64,000 nt of DNA from Siphonodentalium dalli (GCA_032622095.1 CP136061.1:24304991-24368990); one strand, 5' to 3'. Counted from the stretch's first letter, positions 11,346 through 24,566 are shown. Numbers and translations: made by a program. The notes: generated from the letters alone by a model not told the origin.

Positions 11346-12831
11346 TTTGCACAGTTATCAAACCTTTGATTGCACATATAGTACATGCTCGACCCAGTCT
11401 AGTGATCAAATTAGATTGATGCACAAGGGAAACATAAGTAATTCAGAGTCATTCTGAGCCATATACACTAATGCTGAATTGGCCAATGTCGCATGGGTAC
11501 GGTTTAGGAAAAAATGACACATATATAGGTTGTCCTCGACGTTCTAAAAGAAATCAATTCAGGGTCTCCCATGTCTACAAAACGTCGCCAGCATATCCTA
11601 ATGTCGGTTCAAGTCAGGCGACTAATCTAAAATTGATAAGGTTTTGATATGCTGGGTACTCGTTGCACGTTTGAGAGATCCTTGGAGTATCTTTGCACGT
11701 TTTGTAGATTCTGTGTGGCATTTTGCGCGTTAGTATGACCTATTCAATGAGACATAGCTTCAACCATAAGTCTTCTCGCAATACTAAGCCGTCTCCCTTC
11801 ACAAGAGTCAACCATTTGAATTCAGCCGATTGGCTTGTTTGTTGTTGTCTACAAGTTTCAAAATAAGGTGCATGTTTTTTTTGTTTTTTTTTTCGAGCAG
11901 ATCCATCTGTGGATACCAACTTTGACCTATATCTTAACAGTCTGCATTTAATTTCAATCATTAGTGGGTTTCTACCAAGCTCCCGATACACCATGTAGTT
12001 TGGTGTGCTAGATTTCATTCCTAATAATATTTGAATATCATTATTTGCATCTTGTTTGTGTTCCACGTATATCAAAATAATATGCGAAATCCTGTAACGC
12101 TCGCTGCATTTCATCTTCTCTTTCGCTAAGTATAACTGTATCATCAGCATAAAACAAACAAAACAGTCTATACCATGCACGGCATTGTCCATAAAATATA
12201 ATCTAGAAAATCGAGGCTTTTGATGGCACAATCGTTCATGAACGACATTAGATCGCTAATGGAGATGGAAAGAAATGTCAGTAACATATTTCACCTTGAA
12301 ATAACCCTACGAAACTAGGAAGGAAGTCCATTTTGGTTCCATCAGATTTAACACATAATTTGATTTTGCTGTCCATGTTTCCTATAAATTTCAATATTTT
12401 CCTATTAATACCGTTTCGAATTAGCTTCAACCATAAGCATCCTCACTATGCTAAACCAAAAGCCTTGCGAAAGTCGATAAAGGCACAAAATAACTTTCGA
12501 CCAGACGACAGGTATAAATTTATAATACTATGTAATACAAACATATTGTCAATTGTAGAATGGCCACTTCTGAAACCAGTTTGGAATGTACTTATCGGCT
12601 CATTGTCATCCGAGTACGAAACTAATCTATTATTCAAAATAGTAGTATAACTTTTGATAGACAACTAAGTAATGTTATTCCACGATCACCCGATATTTTG
12701 TATATCGGTTGGACCATTCCAATCGCCCGATTTGTCGGAAATATACCTGAATTTAATGTCACATTGAAATATTTAGTATACAATGGCAACAGCTGGTCTA
12801 AAGACGACTGTATATACTCCTTGAGAACCAT

Positions 12832-13309
12832 GCCCCGCGTGTATACTGGTGTAGAGATTCTACTTTCGCCTGGGCGCATGGGTGTTTTATATATAGAATG
12901 GGAAATTTTGGGAGGATTCAAAGTCGAACTGCGACCGAAGGCCGAGTCCGGTAAAAGGTGCAGTTGGGAATTTCAATGTCGTTTATTGTCGTTAACATTA
13001 TGTCAATAATGTTTATTTTTGGTTTGTGCTAAGCTATGCCAATTCAAATAAAAGAAATGAAAAAGATAATTTATAGTCTTATATTTCAACTTGTATAGAA
13101 ATGTTTCGTTCTGCAGCCCACTGGGGGTTGTTGTCGGAGTCGGCCGCTGGTTCGTTAGTTAGGTGCTGGTTGTTATTGTTATTTTAATGGAATTCTGAGT
13201 TGGTCATTCGCAAAACCAATATATGTTATATTCTATAATTACAATCATGGGTATGTAATATATTATCTTGAGCGCGTTACCATGCATTTCTGACATTGGT
13301 TTTCTTGTT
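12832..13309 (+). mobile_element. Repeat D (~480 bp), copy 1, inserted in the LINE
   Basis: It matches 48312-48785 directly and 32307-32794 in reverse, from CCGCGTGTATACT at the left to CATTGGTTTTCTTG at the right. It interrupts the LINE between the linker and the RT. The central part has a GC-rich GGAGTCGGCCGCTGG block and an AATAAAAGAAATGAAAA tract. There are no obvious terminal inverted repeats and no coding region, so the class is unknown. Confidence 0.8.
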
Positions 13310-13963
13310 ATTCTGAGATAAGTCGAGTTTGATAAATCAATCTCAGAATTAACACATCTGCTCAGTTGGTCATCGCTGGTGTTCTGAGGCATGTATTTGT
13401 TTTAAAATGATCATGAATCGTATTTGGAGGCACTTGACATTGTTTATGATTATCATTTGCCTTGACGCCAGAACTCGAAAGTCTGTTGAGTTCTTTCCAA
13501 AACTCCTTCGGCGACGACTTATTGAATCTTTTGAGTTCGTCAATATTGGATGCGTTCTTATTTTTGATTTTGCTATCCATCAGTTTCCGATAATGTATGG
13601 CCGACTCATTCATTAAAAAGTTATTTTTCAAGCGTTTTGTCTCGATTATTATCGCATCTTTTCATATGAAATTTCTTACGAGCGTCGCGGCAATCCGTAT
13701 CAACCAAGGTTTCTGGCGCGATTTGTTATCTCCCTTCTTCTGTCTAAAACCAAAAGTTTTCATTGCTGCGCATTACAAGCATGTCAGGAATGTCACGGCT
13801 CATATTGTCAATGTCCGAATATTCAATTTCTGATACGCAGTTGGAAGGTTGGGTCCTCACGTTGGCGCCGAAGTTTAATTTGATATGTAACCCAGAATGA
13901 ACATCACTCCAAAATGGTGAAAAAGAATTCACACGGAAGATCTTAATTAATCAGAAAATACTA

Positions 13964-14053
13964 TTCCCGATCATATAGTCGATTACACTACAATCATTGG
14001 AAATTAATATTCCCGATCATATAGTCGATTACACTACAATCATTGGAAATTAA
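13964..14053. repeat. 45-bp tandem duplication inside LINE relic
   Basis: Two identical 45-bp units beginning ATTCCCGATCATATAGTCGA. The duplication lies in the endonuclease part of the - strand LINE relic and preserves its frame (15 codons). It looks like a local slippage event. Confidence 0.85.
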
Positions 14054-14280
14054 TTTGCCCTTATACTTATCTTCACCGAATCGTCCGTTAATTATGCATA
14101 AATCAGTGATTCCGCATAAATTTAGAAGAACCGTAACTACGTACCCTGCCCATATCTTCGGAATATCAGGTACTTCATAAGCCCAAATGTCTCTTTCATT
14201 CTGGGTTATAAAATCCGATGGATACCCCAAAATTTCCAATGTATTAATGAGGTCGTTGGTCGAATACCTCTTTGTCTCGT

Positions 14281-15049
14281 CAATATTTCTTGTCTTAGAA
14301 TTGAAATCACCTATAGAAGTATAGACTCATTGTGCCGTCTTATCTCTCGGAACATGCTGGATTTCTGGAGCTAAGAAGGGGAGCATCTGCTAACTAAGAA
14401 GTGGCACCCATACGATTCGACGAAAAAGTACTCTCTATTGCCCATAAATGTAATACTTGAAACATCACATATCGTGAATAGTTTGTAAAGGTATGTCATC
14501 GTAATTTACAATCGCAGGTGTGTAGAACTATCTTATGCTTGCGAAATTTCCACTATTTTGTTGGTCACTGAAGAAAAATGAGAGATTTGTCAGTGATCAG
14601 TGTAATTTTTGGTATGACTAATACCATGCAACCAAATAATTTCCATACATAGCCGTTGGGTATTATCTACCGATCCTCGATGCGAACGGCGAAAAATCTA
14701 AATGCGATAAATTCTTCTCCGGCTCATCTGTTTTCTATGCGGGTGCCTCCATATTGTGAAAAAATCGCTAAGAAGGTAAACAAAAATCAACTTCGAAGTG
14801 GAACAAAAAACGGGACAGATGAGCAACAGTGGTTTAAAGTGGATGAAAACCGTTTGTACATAAATTGCGATACAGATCAATCATCTCATCGATAACAAGC
14901 GGGTATGTGTGGAAATAAAGATTGTCATCTTCAAGACCAAATTACTGGTACAAATGGGAGTTTCAGATATATCGTTAATTTGGGAAGATGTTTAAGCGCA
15001 GTTCACTACAAATGCTTCTCATTGTGCAGTGTATCATAATTATTTTATT
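14281..15049. other. No gene recognised
   Basis: A 79-residue ORF at 14656-14895 has no recognisable domain. Nothing else stands out. Confidence 0.45.
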
Positions 15050-15230
15050 TCTCCCAGTATATGAGAGTATTGTTGGGGCTTTGTTGGTGGGTCTATCATC
15101 CTAAGGTTGGCTTTGAAGTCAGACATGTTGGTTTCATTTACTACTGTGTGTAGTTTGTTCCATTCGATTGATGCGATACATGCTTGTCTAGTGTTGAGTG
15201 TTTGCGAAACAAAGATGGAAATTATCAGGG
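15050..15230 (-). mobile_element. Fragment resembling a LINE ORF2 C-terminus
   Basis: On the - strand one frame reads ACIASIEWNKLHTVVNETN followed by MSDFKANLRMIDP. This is the W-N-x-L, V-V, F-K-x-x-L pattern that commonly ends non-LTR reverse transcriptase ORFs. It is short and isolated, and it is on the 5' side of the other LINE relic, so it is a separate fragment. Confidence 0.5.
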
Positions 15231-16430
15231 AATCTTCACGTATATAGGAATCACTGAACTAAATGGTTTCCCATAGGCGACAGTGTTAACGTTTCGGCCA
15301 AATTCACTGAATTGAAGCCTACATGCCATACCAGTGATGCTTACCCAGCTAGATTGACACAATGCAGTTGATCACGAAAATGCAAGAAAAATCATAGGTC
15401 ATGTCTTTACTTTTTAAAATAAATCCCCAAGTCTACGACAGGGCTATCTCACAGCCAAATTTGATCTGGAAAAACCCAGAACTACAGCAGCTAGTTAAAT
15501 AAATTTCCCGCTCACAAAAATCCAGCCGGGGTACTTATGCGATTTCTCTTTTGTTATGCTTTTGTTCTGCAATGATTAAGTTCAAAGGATCGTAGCTCGA
15601 AGTAAAAGTAAAATACATTACATTTGTGTTATGTGGATTAGATGTGATGAGCCATCATTCAGCCTATAACCTGATTGTGTTCAGGTCTTCGTTGAATTTG
15701 TTGAATTCTGATTATAAGAAATTTAGATCAAAATCAGACCCAGTAAGGCCATTATCGTCAGGTAACACCTGTTCCTGATTTTAACCTGACATTATATTTG
15801 AAGTATTACAGTACATGAAACTAACTGTGAAATTTTTGCTAACATCATATTTAATATTATTGCTGTCAACATTAATACAAGTTGAGTATAACACTAGCTG
15901 GGTACCCGACATTGCTTGCTTGATTTAAACAATATTTATTTGCCCCGAATAATATTACATTTATGATGAACAACATTTTTCTGATGGAAACATGAGTAGA
16001 ATATAAAAGGGGAGGAGGATCTAGCAGCAAGCAGATATCTGCTTTTGTTGAGCTATCTCCTCAGTTGCTTTCTTAAATGAGGATTAAATTATAAGTACGT
16101 CTTCAAGTCATTTAAATTAAAGTGATGTGAAACACATCGGTATGGCGATCAAATATAAATTGAGAATAATCTTGTTCAATTTAGCAATTTTTAGAACTAT
16201 AATATCCAAATAGACAACAACACACAGTCATCTTCTATCTTCTTCTATACTATATATTTTGAGAACTCCGTGTATTCGAGAGATAGCCCACACCCTCCGG
16301 ACCTCAATGAGATGATCGTGAATGAGTATTGATATACCCCACTAAACTTTGACAAACACCGGTAATGGTGTGTAGATCATTTACATATCTCACCTATATA
16401 TTTTGATACAATCTATCTAATTTACATATC
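15231..16430. other. No gene recognised
   Basis: AT-rich sequence. I found no exon, no tandem repeat and no match to the repeat families elsewhere in the window. Confidence 0.5.
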
Positions 16431-16434
16431 TCTC

Positions 16435-16870
16435 TTATATATTTAATTCTCGACCGATCGGGACGAAACTTAGTACGTGTGTGTAGTTTGACCAGGCGGT
16501 GGTCGTTGTCGTATTGGCGAGCCCGTGCGACGCCCGTGCAGCGCATGCGCAGACGAGATCTCGGAAACGGGTGGAGCTATCGACTTGAAATTTGCTATGT
16601 GAATGTATCTTGCGCCGGGTACAAATTTTATCGGGTCGCCGAGCCCGTGCGACGCCCGTGCAGCGCATGCGCAGACGAGATCTCGGAAACGGGTGGAGCT
16701 ATCTACTTGAAATTTGCTATGTGAATGTATCTTGCTCCGGGTACAAAATTTATCGGGTCGCCGAGCCCGTGCGACGCCAGCTTCGCGCATGCGCAGACCA
16801 GATTTCGGAAACGGGTGGAGCTACCGGGTACAATTTTTTTCTTATTGAATCGCGTGGAGCTAAAAATTAA
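16435..16870 (-). repeat. Dispersed element with 122-bp tandem core, copy 1
   Basis: About three direct units with a 122-bp period (GAGCCCGTGCGACGCC recurs near 16519, 16641 and 16763) contain GCGCATGCGCAGACGAGATC. Entry is through ATTCTCGACCGATCGGGACG. The same units in opposite orientation, with the same flank, occur at 42622-43290. Overlapping ORFs here are by-products of the GC-rich repeat. Confidence 0.8.
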
Positions 16871-16930
16871 AAAAAATTATAAAAAAATGTCATGTTTCGG
16901 ACAAGCCGCCGGTGGTGGGCTAACCTTCTA

Positions 16931-17245
16931 GTCTAATATATATTTTGGAACTTCTGTCTGTCTGTCTGTTTGTTTGTTTGTTTGTTAGCAATGGCCGGGA
17001 AAACTGCAGGACGGATTTCGACGAAATTTGATACCTAGGAGTACTTATGTCCGCGGAGTGTTTTGGATGGGTCAAATCGTGACCCCGAATTTACCTTGAC
17101 CTTCAAAATGGTCAATTTCAAGGTCAAATCGCGCCTTTCGACGAAATTTGATACCTAGGGGTACTTTTTTCCGAGGAGTGTTTTGGACGGGTCAAATCGT
17201 GACCCCGACCTGACCTTGACCTTCAAAATGGTCGCCGATAGATGC
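16931..17245 (-). repeat. Dispersed element with 130-bp core, tail and two units
   Basis: It begins with a tail-like TATTTTGGAACTTCTGTCTG (the complement of the tail at about 42580-42622), then TTTG repeats, then about two core units with GACGAAATTTGATACCTAGG and GTGTTTTGGA. The same core occurs at 27066-27500 and 56850-57557. The head is missing here. Confidence 0.75.
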
Positions 17246-18628
17246 GTCCTGAATCAAGTAGTAAATATTTGCTTCAAATTTTCGGCGATGTTAGTAGAAT
17301 GTTACATTCCACCAGTTGACATAGCTCCCGATTACTAACTTATCAGTTTCACACACCCTAACAAGTACGTAATATATCTTTAATTAATAGTGTCCCTTTG
17401 AGTCAACTGAGATAAACCACACTTATTCAATGAGACACCTCAGGAATGCGCCATATTCTCCCTCTATACACGATAAACGCTCTTTATTGTTAACTAGGGA
17501 ATTTCAAGTCAAACATAACGTGCAAATAAATGGTCTTTATTACTTTCTGGTGTTCGCGTGCATGAACAAATTCTCATTTCTATTATAAATAGAATGGCTA
17601 ATAGTATATGCTTCTCTTGCCACTGCAATGGGCGTGGGAACACTATTTCACTAAGAAATACATCCCCGCTTCAATATATATGCAGGCATGGGCGTAGCCA
17701 GTTTGCTCTACGGCGGATTCGTCAGCTGATACCAACGGCATAATTGATGCTGGGAGCCCAGTAGATGGGTGGATATCCAATATGACGGACGCTTCACTCA
17801 CCAAAACGTTCAGAATTCTTGATGGCGAACAGTATGAATAATTATAACTTGCATTTCCCTGACAGAAGCTTTTTAATCGAAACACTGCACGGTATTCTAT
17901 ATACTATATCCAAGTATTATCTAAGTTGATTAATGCCAATAGTTTAGTACGAAACGTTCTGGACCTCTTGGCGCCCACCAATTCTTCATTTCGAAGACAT
18001 GTGGATCGTAACATTAATATTTAATAATATCGAGATTCCGTACTGAGCGTGAGCGTCATGAGAGTAAATTTAAATCGAACTGCATGTTTCAAACGTGTGA
18101 TAATTGTTTTGTCTCTTCTGTAAATCTAAAAGATGTCTTTGCTACCTGTTCGAATATGGCCGACATTAATGTCACTAGAGCATTGTCTTTCCCAGGTCGG
18201 TTCGTCCGAACCCATTGAACCCAAGCCAGTTAGGCCCATGATGCATGTACATTTGGAACGTATATTACTTTATTACTATAATAACTTAAACAGGCTATGT
18301 ACCCCCTTTATGTGAAATCTAAATAAGTGCCTGTGCCATGTGGCCCTGTGTGAGCTTCGCGCACATTTTGTTCTTGAACATGTTCCCGAAAGAGGCTATA
18401 TTAGGTGGTGGAGGGGCCTCCTGCCCAAATGCAAACGACCTTGGCCCATTGTGCACTGCCTGTATAGCGGCTGTTGTGCGCTTCAATCTAAACAGGCTTT
18501 AGTCAGCAGCGTACGTGCCACAGTACCCTGCACTGCGGTCTATTTGAGCACTTTGCTGTTTTAAACATTTTATTTAAATAGATTTACACTCAAACTGAAA
18601 TATTAAAGAGCATTTAGCACCGACAGTG
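17246..18628. other. No gene recognised
   Basis: Several ORFs of 60-80 codons without domain or splice support. Nothing assigned. Confidence 0.45.
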
Positions 18629-18702
18629 TTGTAACTCTATTAGTCCCGCGGTCGGATCGGGACTGTTGTAACTATATTAGTCCCGCGGTCGGATCGGGGC
18701 TG
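18629..18702. repeat. 37-bp tandem duplication
   Basis: Two adjacent near-identical copies of TATTAGTCCCGCGGTCGGAT plus flanks. Simple local duplication. Confidence 0.8.
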
Positions 18703-18854
18703 TTTCTTTTCTAACCGAGTTACGTCTAATCTGCTGAACGGTATGCACAACAATTCACAACTTTCATAACAAAAACAACAGTCGTTACTTATATTCACAA
18801 ACTGAAATATGGTCATTTAGCACCAAGTTCCAACGACAATAGTATAAAATTAAC

Positions 18855-20460
18855 AAATATGGGAAAATGAATGGGGTTCTCAAGCAGTGTTTTGCTCTTT
18901 CTCAAGTAGCTGTAGAGGAACACCTATCCCTTTTAAACATTCTTTCAACTATACAATAAATAACACATATACAGACCCAGACGGAAATTTCATGGGCCAA
19001 ACGAAGATAATCCATTTTTCTTTGCAGACTTTTTTACTGGAGTAGAAAGTTTTGAATATTATTCTATAATAATTGGCGGAGACTGGAATGTCACACAAGA
19101 CTATAACCTAGAGACACATAACTATAATCATCAAAATAATATGAAATCAAATGAAACCATACTAAATAGAATGGAGCCATTAGATCTACATGTTGTATGG
19201 CGTTTGGAAAACCCAGGAACAAAATATATACGTGATGGGGACTATGTTTTGACAACCTCAGATCTTCAAACAGATAAGGTCAATACAAATATTCATATTA
19301 GCTATAATCAGTCCACAGTCCAGTGTCCTTTAATTTTTCATTAAGCAAACATGTTAGAGGACGTGCTTTATTAGCAGGTCGGGAATATGTGGATAGCATT
19401 AAAGTTGTTATCACCGAGACAGTAAACCAATATTCAGACCCAAAATATAGAAAAACATATGATCTAAAGTTAACAATAAATGATCAACTATTTCGGGAAA
19501 CCCTAAAACTTATTATTCATGGGAAAACAATATCACACAGCTCACATAAGAAAAACACTGAAAACAATAGAGGCCTACTCCTTGGAGCAGAACATAAAAC
19601 AAATGTATACCCATATAGATGCTGGAGATCACTCTGTCAAAGATTAATTAGAAAGACTAGAAATAAACTACAAACAATTAGAGGAGACAAAATACAAAGT
19701 CTGATTTCAAGGTGAAAGGCAAAATGGAAAGTGGAGAAGAAAACACAACCCAGTATTTCTGTAATCTAGTAAAACGAAATTATACGGAAAAAATTATTCC
19801 GAAGTTGATACTTGATTATGTGGAAATAGCAGTACAGAAAGAAATTATAAATGAACAAAGGACATTTTACAGCTCACAACTAAAACGGACTGTTAAACAT
19901 ACAGATTTTTTAACCCACCAAACCCATTTTACAATTGTCTTGATAATGAGGAAAGTAAAATAGAAGGTGAAATCACAAACCTAGAATGTTCTCAAACACA
20001 TGAAACATAATAAATCACCTGGGTAAGATGGTTTCACATCTGAATTTGTAATGTTCTTTTGGAAAGATATTGCTGAGTTTGTTGTTAATTCCGTAAACTA
20101 CGGATAGCATACAGGTCTTCTATCTATCTCACAATGACAAGGTGTTATAACATGTCTACCTCAATCAGAAAAAAGCAAGTTTTACTTATAAAATTGGAAA
20201 CCAAATTCTCGCTTAAACGTGGATGCCATAATTGCTTCTACCGTCATTGCAAACCGTATAAAACTGTTCCTCCCAAAACTGATGTCAAGCATACAACTTG
20301 GTTTTATGAATGGTAGAGGTATTGGAGAATCAACTCGCCTCATACCTGATCTGTTGGAGACATGCGAGAATCAACAAACATAATAGTGTTTGTAAATTTT
20401 GAAAAAGTCTTTGACTCACTTGAGTGGACCATTATTTAAGAATGCTTGACATTATTCAAC
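18855..20460 (+). mobile_element. Broken L1/Tx1-like LINE, + strand
   Basis: Across several frames the pieces read in order. Endonuclease: TFTGVESFEYYSIIIGGDWN-like near 19030-19090, then NRMEPLDLHVVWRLENPGTK. Inter-domain: KTYDLKLTINDQLFRETLKL, then NTTQYFCNLVKRNYTEKIIP and INEQRTFYSSQLK. RT entry: NKSPG ... FTSEFVMFFWKDIAEFVVN near 20010-20085. RT core: MSSIQLGFMNGRGIGESTRL and FVNFEKVFDSLEWTII near 20280-20440. GGDWN and the IQLGF...GR...FEK.FDSLEW series are typical of L1-clade ORF2 (known). Frameshifts and stops make it dead. It ends where the satellite begins at about 20460. Confidence 0.85.
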
Positions 20461-20464
20461 TTCG

Positions 20465-23400
20465 GACAATCGATTATACCAAATAAAGGAAGGGGTGACA
20501 CCCTTATACATACCACACAAAGGAAGCTGTGACACCATTGTACATACCACATAACGGAAGTGGTGACGCCATTGTACATACCACACAAAGGAAGGGTTGA
20601 TACCCTTATACATACCACATAAAGGAAGGGTTGACACCCTTATACATACCACATAAAGAAAGAGTTGACACCCTTATACATACCACACAAAGGAAGGGGT
20701 GACACCCTTATACATACCACATAAAGGAAGGGTTGACACCATTGTACATACCACACAAAGGAAGGAGTGACACCCTTATACATACCACATAAAGGAAGCG
20801 GTGATAATATTGTACATACCACATACAGGAAGAAGTGACATCTTTATACATACCACACAAAGGAAGGGGTGACACCCTTATACATACCACATAATGGAAG
20901 GAGTGACATCTTTAAACATACCACATAATGGAATGGGTGACATCTGTATACGTACCACATAAAGGAAGGGTGACATCTTTATACGCACCACATAAAGGAA
21001 GGGGTGACATCTTTATACGTACCACATAAATGAAGGGGTGACACCCTTATACATACCATATAAAGAAAGGATTGACACCCTTATACGTACCACATGAAGG
21101 AAGTGGTGACACCATTATACATACCACATACAGGAAGTGGTGACACCATTGTACATACCATATAAAGGAAGTGATGACACAATTATACATACCACATAAA
21201 GGAAGTGGTGACACCATTGTACATACCATATAAAGGAAGTGTTGACACCATTGGACATATCATATAAAGGAATTGGTGACAACCTTATACATACCACATA
21301 AAGGAAGTGGTGACACCATTGTACATACCATATAAAGGAAGTGGTAAAACCATTAAGCATACCACATAAAGGAAGGGGTGACACCTGTATACATACCAGA
21401 TAAAGGAAGGGGTGACACCTTTATACATACCACATAAAGGAAGGTGGGACACCCTTATACGTACCACATAAAGGAAGGGGTGACACCCTTATACGTACCA
21501 CACAAAGGAAGGAGTTACACATGTATACGTACCACATAAATGAAGGGGTGACACCCTTATACATACCACACAAAGGAAGGGGTGGAACCTTTATACGTAC
21601 CACATAAATGAAGGGGTGACACCCGTATACGAACCACATAAAGGAAGGGGTGACACCCTTATACACACCACATAAAGGAAGGGTTGACACCCTTATACAT
21701 ACCACATAAAGGAAGGGTTGACACCCTTATACATACCACATAATGGAAGGAGTGACATCTTTATACGTACCACATAAAGGAAGGGGTGACACCCTTATAC
21801 GTACCACATAAAGGAAGGTATGACACCCTTATACATACCACATAAAGGAAGGGTTGACACCCTTATACATACCACATAATGGAAGGAGTGACATCTTTAT
21901 ACGTACCACCTAAAGGAAGGGGTGACACCCTTATACGTACAACATAAAGGAAGGTATGACACCATTATGCATACCACATAAAGGAAGGGGTGACACCTTT
22001 ATACGCACCACATAAAGGAAGGGGTGACACCCTTATACGTACCACATAAAGGAAGGGGTGACACCTTTATACGTACCACATAAATGAATCGGTGACACTC
22101 TTATACATACCACATAAAGGAAGGGGTGACACCCTTATACGTACCACATAAAGGAATGTGTGACACCTTTATACGTACCACACAATATAAGGGGTGATAC
22201 CCTTATACGTACCACATAAAGGAAGTGGTGACACCAGTATACGTGCCTAATAAAGGAAGGGGTGACACCCTTATACGTACCACATACAGGAAGGGTGATA
22301 CCCTTATACGTACCACATAAAGGAAGCGGTGACACCCTTATACATACCACATAAAGGAATGTGTGACACCCTTATACGTACCATATAAATGAAGTGGTGA
22401 CACCATTATACGTACCACATAAAGGAAGGAGTGACACCCTTATACGTACCACATAAAGGAAGTTGTGACACCATTATACGTACCACATAAAGGAAGAGGT
22501 GACACCCTTATACGTACCACATAAAGGAAGGGGTGACACCTTTATACATACCACATAAAGGAAGGAGTGACACCCTTATACGTACCACATGCAGGAAGGG
22601 GTGATACCCTTATACGTACCACATACAGGAAGGGGTGATACCCTTATACGTTCCACATAACGGAAGGGGTGACGCTTTTATACATACCACATAAAGGAAG
22701 GGGTGACACCCTTATACGTACCATATAAAGGAAGGGGTGATACCCTTATACGTGCCACATAAAGGAAGGGTTGACAGCTTTATACATACCACATAAAGGA
22801 AGGAGTGACACATGTATACGTACCACATACAAGAAGGGTGACACCCTTATGCGTACCACATAAAGGAAGAGTGACACCTTTATACGTACCACATAAAGGA
22901 AGGTGTGACACCTTTATACGTGCCACATAAAGGAAGGGGTGACACCTTTATACGTACCACATAAAGGAAGGGTGACACCTTTATACGTACCACATAAAGG
23001 AATGTGTGACACCCTTATACGTACCATATAAATGAAGTGGTGACACCATTATACGTACCACATAAAGGAAGGAGTGACACCCTTATACGTACCACATAAA
23101 GGAAGTTGTGACACCATTATACGTACCACATAAAGGAAGAGGTGACACCCTTATACGTACCACATAAAGGAAGGGGTGACACCTTTATACGTACCACATA
23201 AAGGAATGTGTGACACCCTTATACGTACCATATAAATGAAGTGGTGACACCATTATACGTACCACATAAAGGAAGGAGTGACACCCTTATACGTACCACA
23301 TAAAGGAAGTTGTGACACCATTATACGTACCACATAAAGGAAGAGGTGACACCCTTATACGTACCACATAAAGGAAGGGGTGACACCTTTATACGTACCA

Positions 23401-24190
23401 CATAAAGGAATGTGTGACACCCTTATACGTACCATATAAATGAAGTGGTGACACCATTATACGTACCACATAAAGGAAGGAGTGACACCCTTATACGTAC
23501 CACATAAAGGAAGTTGTGACACCATTATACGTACCACATAAAGGAAGAGGTGACACCCTTATACGTACCACATAAAGGAAGGGGTGACACCTTTATACAT
23601 ACCACATAAAGGAAGGAGTGACACCCTTATACGTACCACATGCAGGAAGGGGTGATACCCTTATACGTACCACATACAGGAAGGGGTGATACCCTTATAC
23701 GTTCCACATAACGGAAGGGGTGACGCTTTTATACATACCACATAAAGGAAGGGGTGACACCCTTATACGTACCATATAAAGGAAGGGGTGATACCCTTAT
23801 ACGTGCCACATAAAGGAAGGGTTGACAGCTTTATACATACCACATAAAGGAAGGAGTGACACATGTATACGTACCACATACAAGAAGGGTGACACCTTTA
23901 TGCGTACCACATAAAGGAAGAGTGACACCTTTATACGTACCACATAAAGGAAGGTGTGACACCTTTATACGTGCCACATAAAGGAAGGGGTGACACCTTT
24001 ATACGTACCACATAAAGGAAGGGTGACACCCTTATACGTACAACATAAAGGAAGGGGTGACACCCTTATACGTACCACATAAAGGAAGGGGTGACACCTT
24101 TATACGTACAACACAAAGGAAGGGGTGACACCCTTATATCATGCCCCGTAAAGGAAGGAGTGACACCTTTATATGTACTACATAAAATCA
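20465..24190. repeat. 34-bp satellite, about 109 units, with higher-order repeats
   Basis: The unit GGAAGGGGTGACACCCTTAT plus ACGTACCACATAAA repeats head to tail for 3.7 kb without spacers. Variants cycle: a six-unit block of 204 bp is repeated, with the marker CCATATAAATGAAGTGG at 23024, 23228 and 23432. A larger block recurs about 1051 bp apart (the marker GCAGGAAGGGGTGATACC at 22591 and 23642). The first part, before about 21000, is richer in CATACCACAT and looks older. The short - strand ORFs here are artefacts of a unit whose three frames rarely stop. Confidence 0.95.
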
Positions 24191-24251
24191 TGCTCGTTGT
24201 TTCAGAAAATCACTGATATTTCGACTGATAAACAACACAGGAATCGCAACG
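24189..24251 (+). promoter_or_regulatory. Candidate 3' splice site and 5' leader of the lectin gene
   Basis: TGCTCGTTGTTTCAG, ending at 24205, fits a polypyrimidine-AG acceptor. If used, the 46 bp before the start codon would be the end of the 5' untranslated leader, and the satellite would sit in a leader intron. No TATA box is seen close by. Inference only. Confidence 0.4.
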
Positions 24252-24566
24252 ATGCAACGCAACGTGTTCTCATGGACAGTGTCCCTGATTGCCTTCATGT
24301 CAGTGCTCATCTTCTGGGAACATGCGTGCGCCGAAATGTGTGAGCCACCAACTTTGCTGCCGAAAGCTGTGGATTATTATCTGACCATTCAGCTCAGCAC
24401 CAGAAGCATTAACATTGCAAGGTGTAGCCGGATGTGCGCATATACCAAGGGATGCGTCAAGGTAGCATACAGTGCCAATAGTACGACATGTCACCTCCTC
24501 CGAACCGGTAACGGCGAGGTACTGGATCAGGAACCCTCGATGGAATTCGGTAATAAAACTATTATG
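24252..24566 (+). CDS. Lectin-like gene exon 1: signal peptide and PAN/apple-like domain
   Basis: This exon gives the first 105 residues of a secreted protein. Residues 1-27 form a signal peptide (hydrophobic VSLIAFMSVLIF, cleavage likely after ACA). The rest is a PAN/apple-like module: C30, then C58-x3-C62-x5-C68-x11-C80, with CSRMCAYTKGCVKVAYS at its heart. PAN modules mediate protein or carbohydrate contacts (family knowledge). The exon ends at ATTATG|GTGAGT, a good donor in phase 0, which matches the phase-0 acceptor at 43788. The upstream start is the first methionine and directly precedes the signal peptide. Linking it to the later exons across 19 kb is inference. It could instead be the first exon of a different gene. 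Confidence 0.75.

Larger units (their letters stand above)
11740..14280 (-). mobile_element. Broken non-LTR retrotransposon (LINE), - strand
   Basis: Reading from 14240 downwards: an endonuclease-like stretch (LCIINGRFGEDKYKG, then NDCSVIDYMIG), then a linker region (KEFWKELNRL, 13362-13631). Next comes reverse transcriptase: LNSGIFPTNRAIGMVQPIYK and GITLLSCLSKVI (12634-12830), then FQTGFRSGHSTIDNMFVLHS and FCAFIDFRKAF (12446-12664). A degraded downstream part follows (YRELGRNPLMIEIK, 11740-12231), where the expected YADD is corrupted. Order and motifs fit an APE-type LINE. Many frameshifts and stops make it inactive. It is split by the ~480-bp repeat at 12832-13309. Confidence 0.85.

Noticed and set aside
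20465-24190. Possible CRISPR array (regular 34-bp repeats)
   Set aside because: Units abut directly with no unique spacers, and the context is a eukaryotic genome. It is a satellite.
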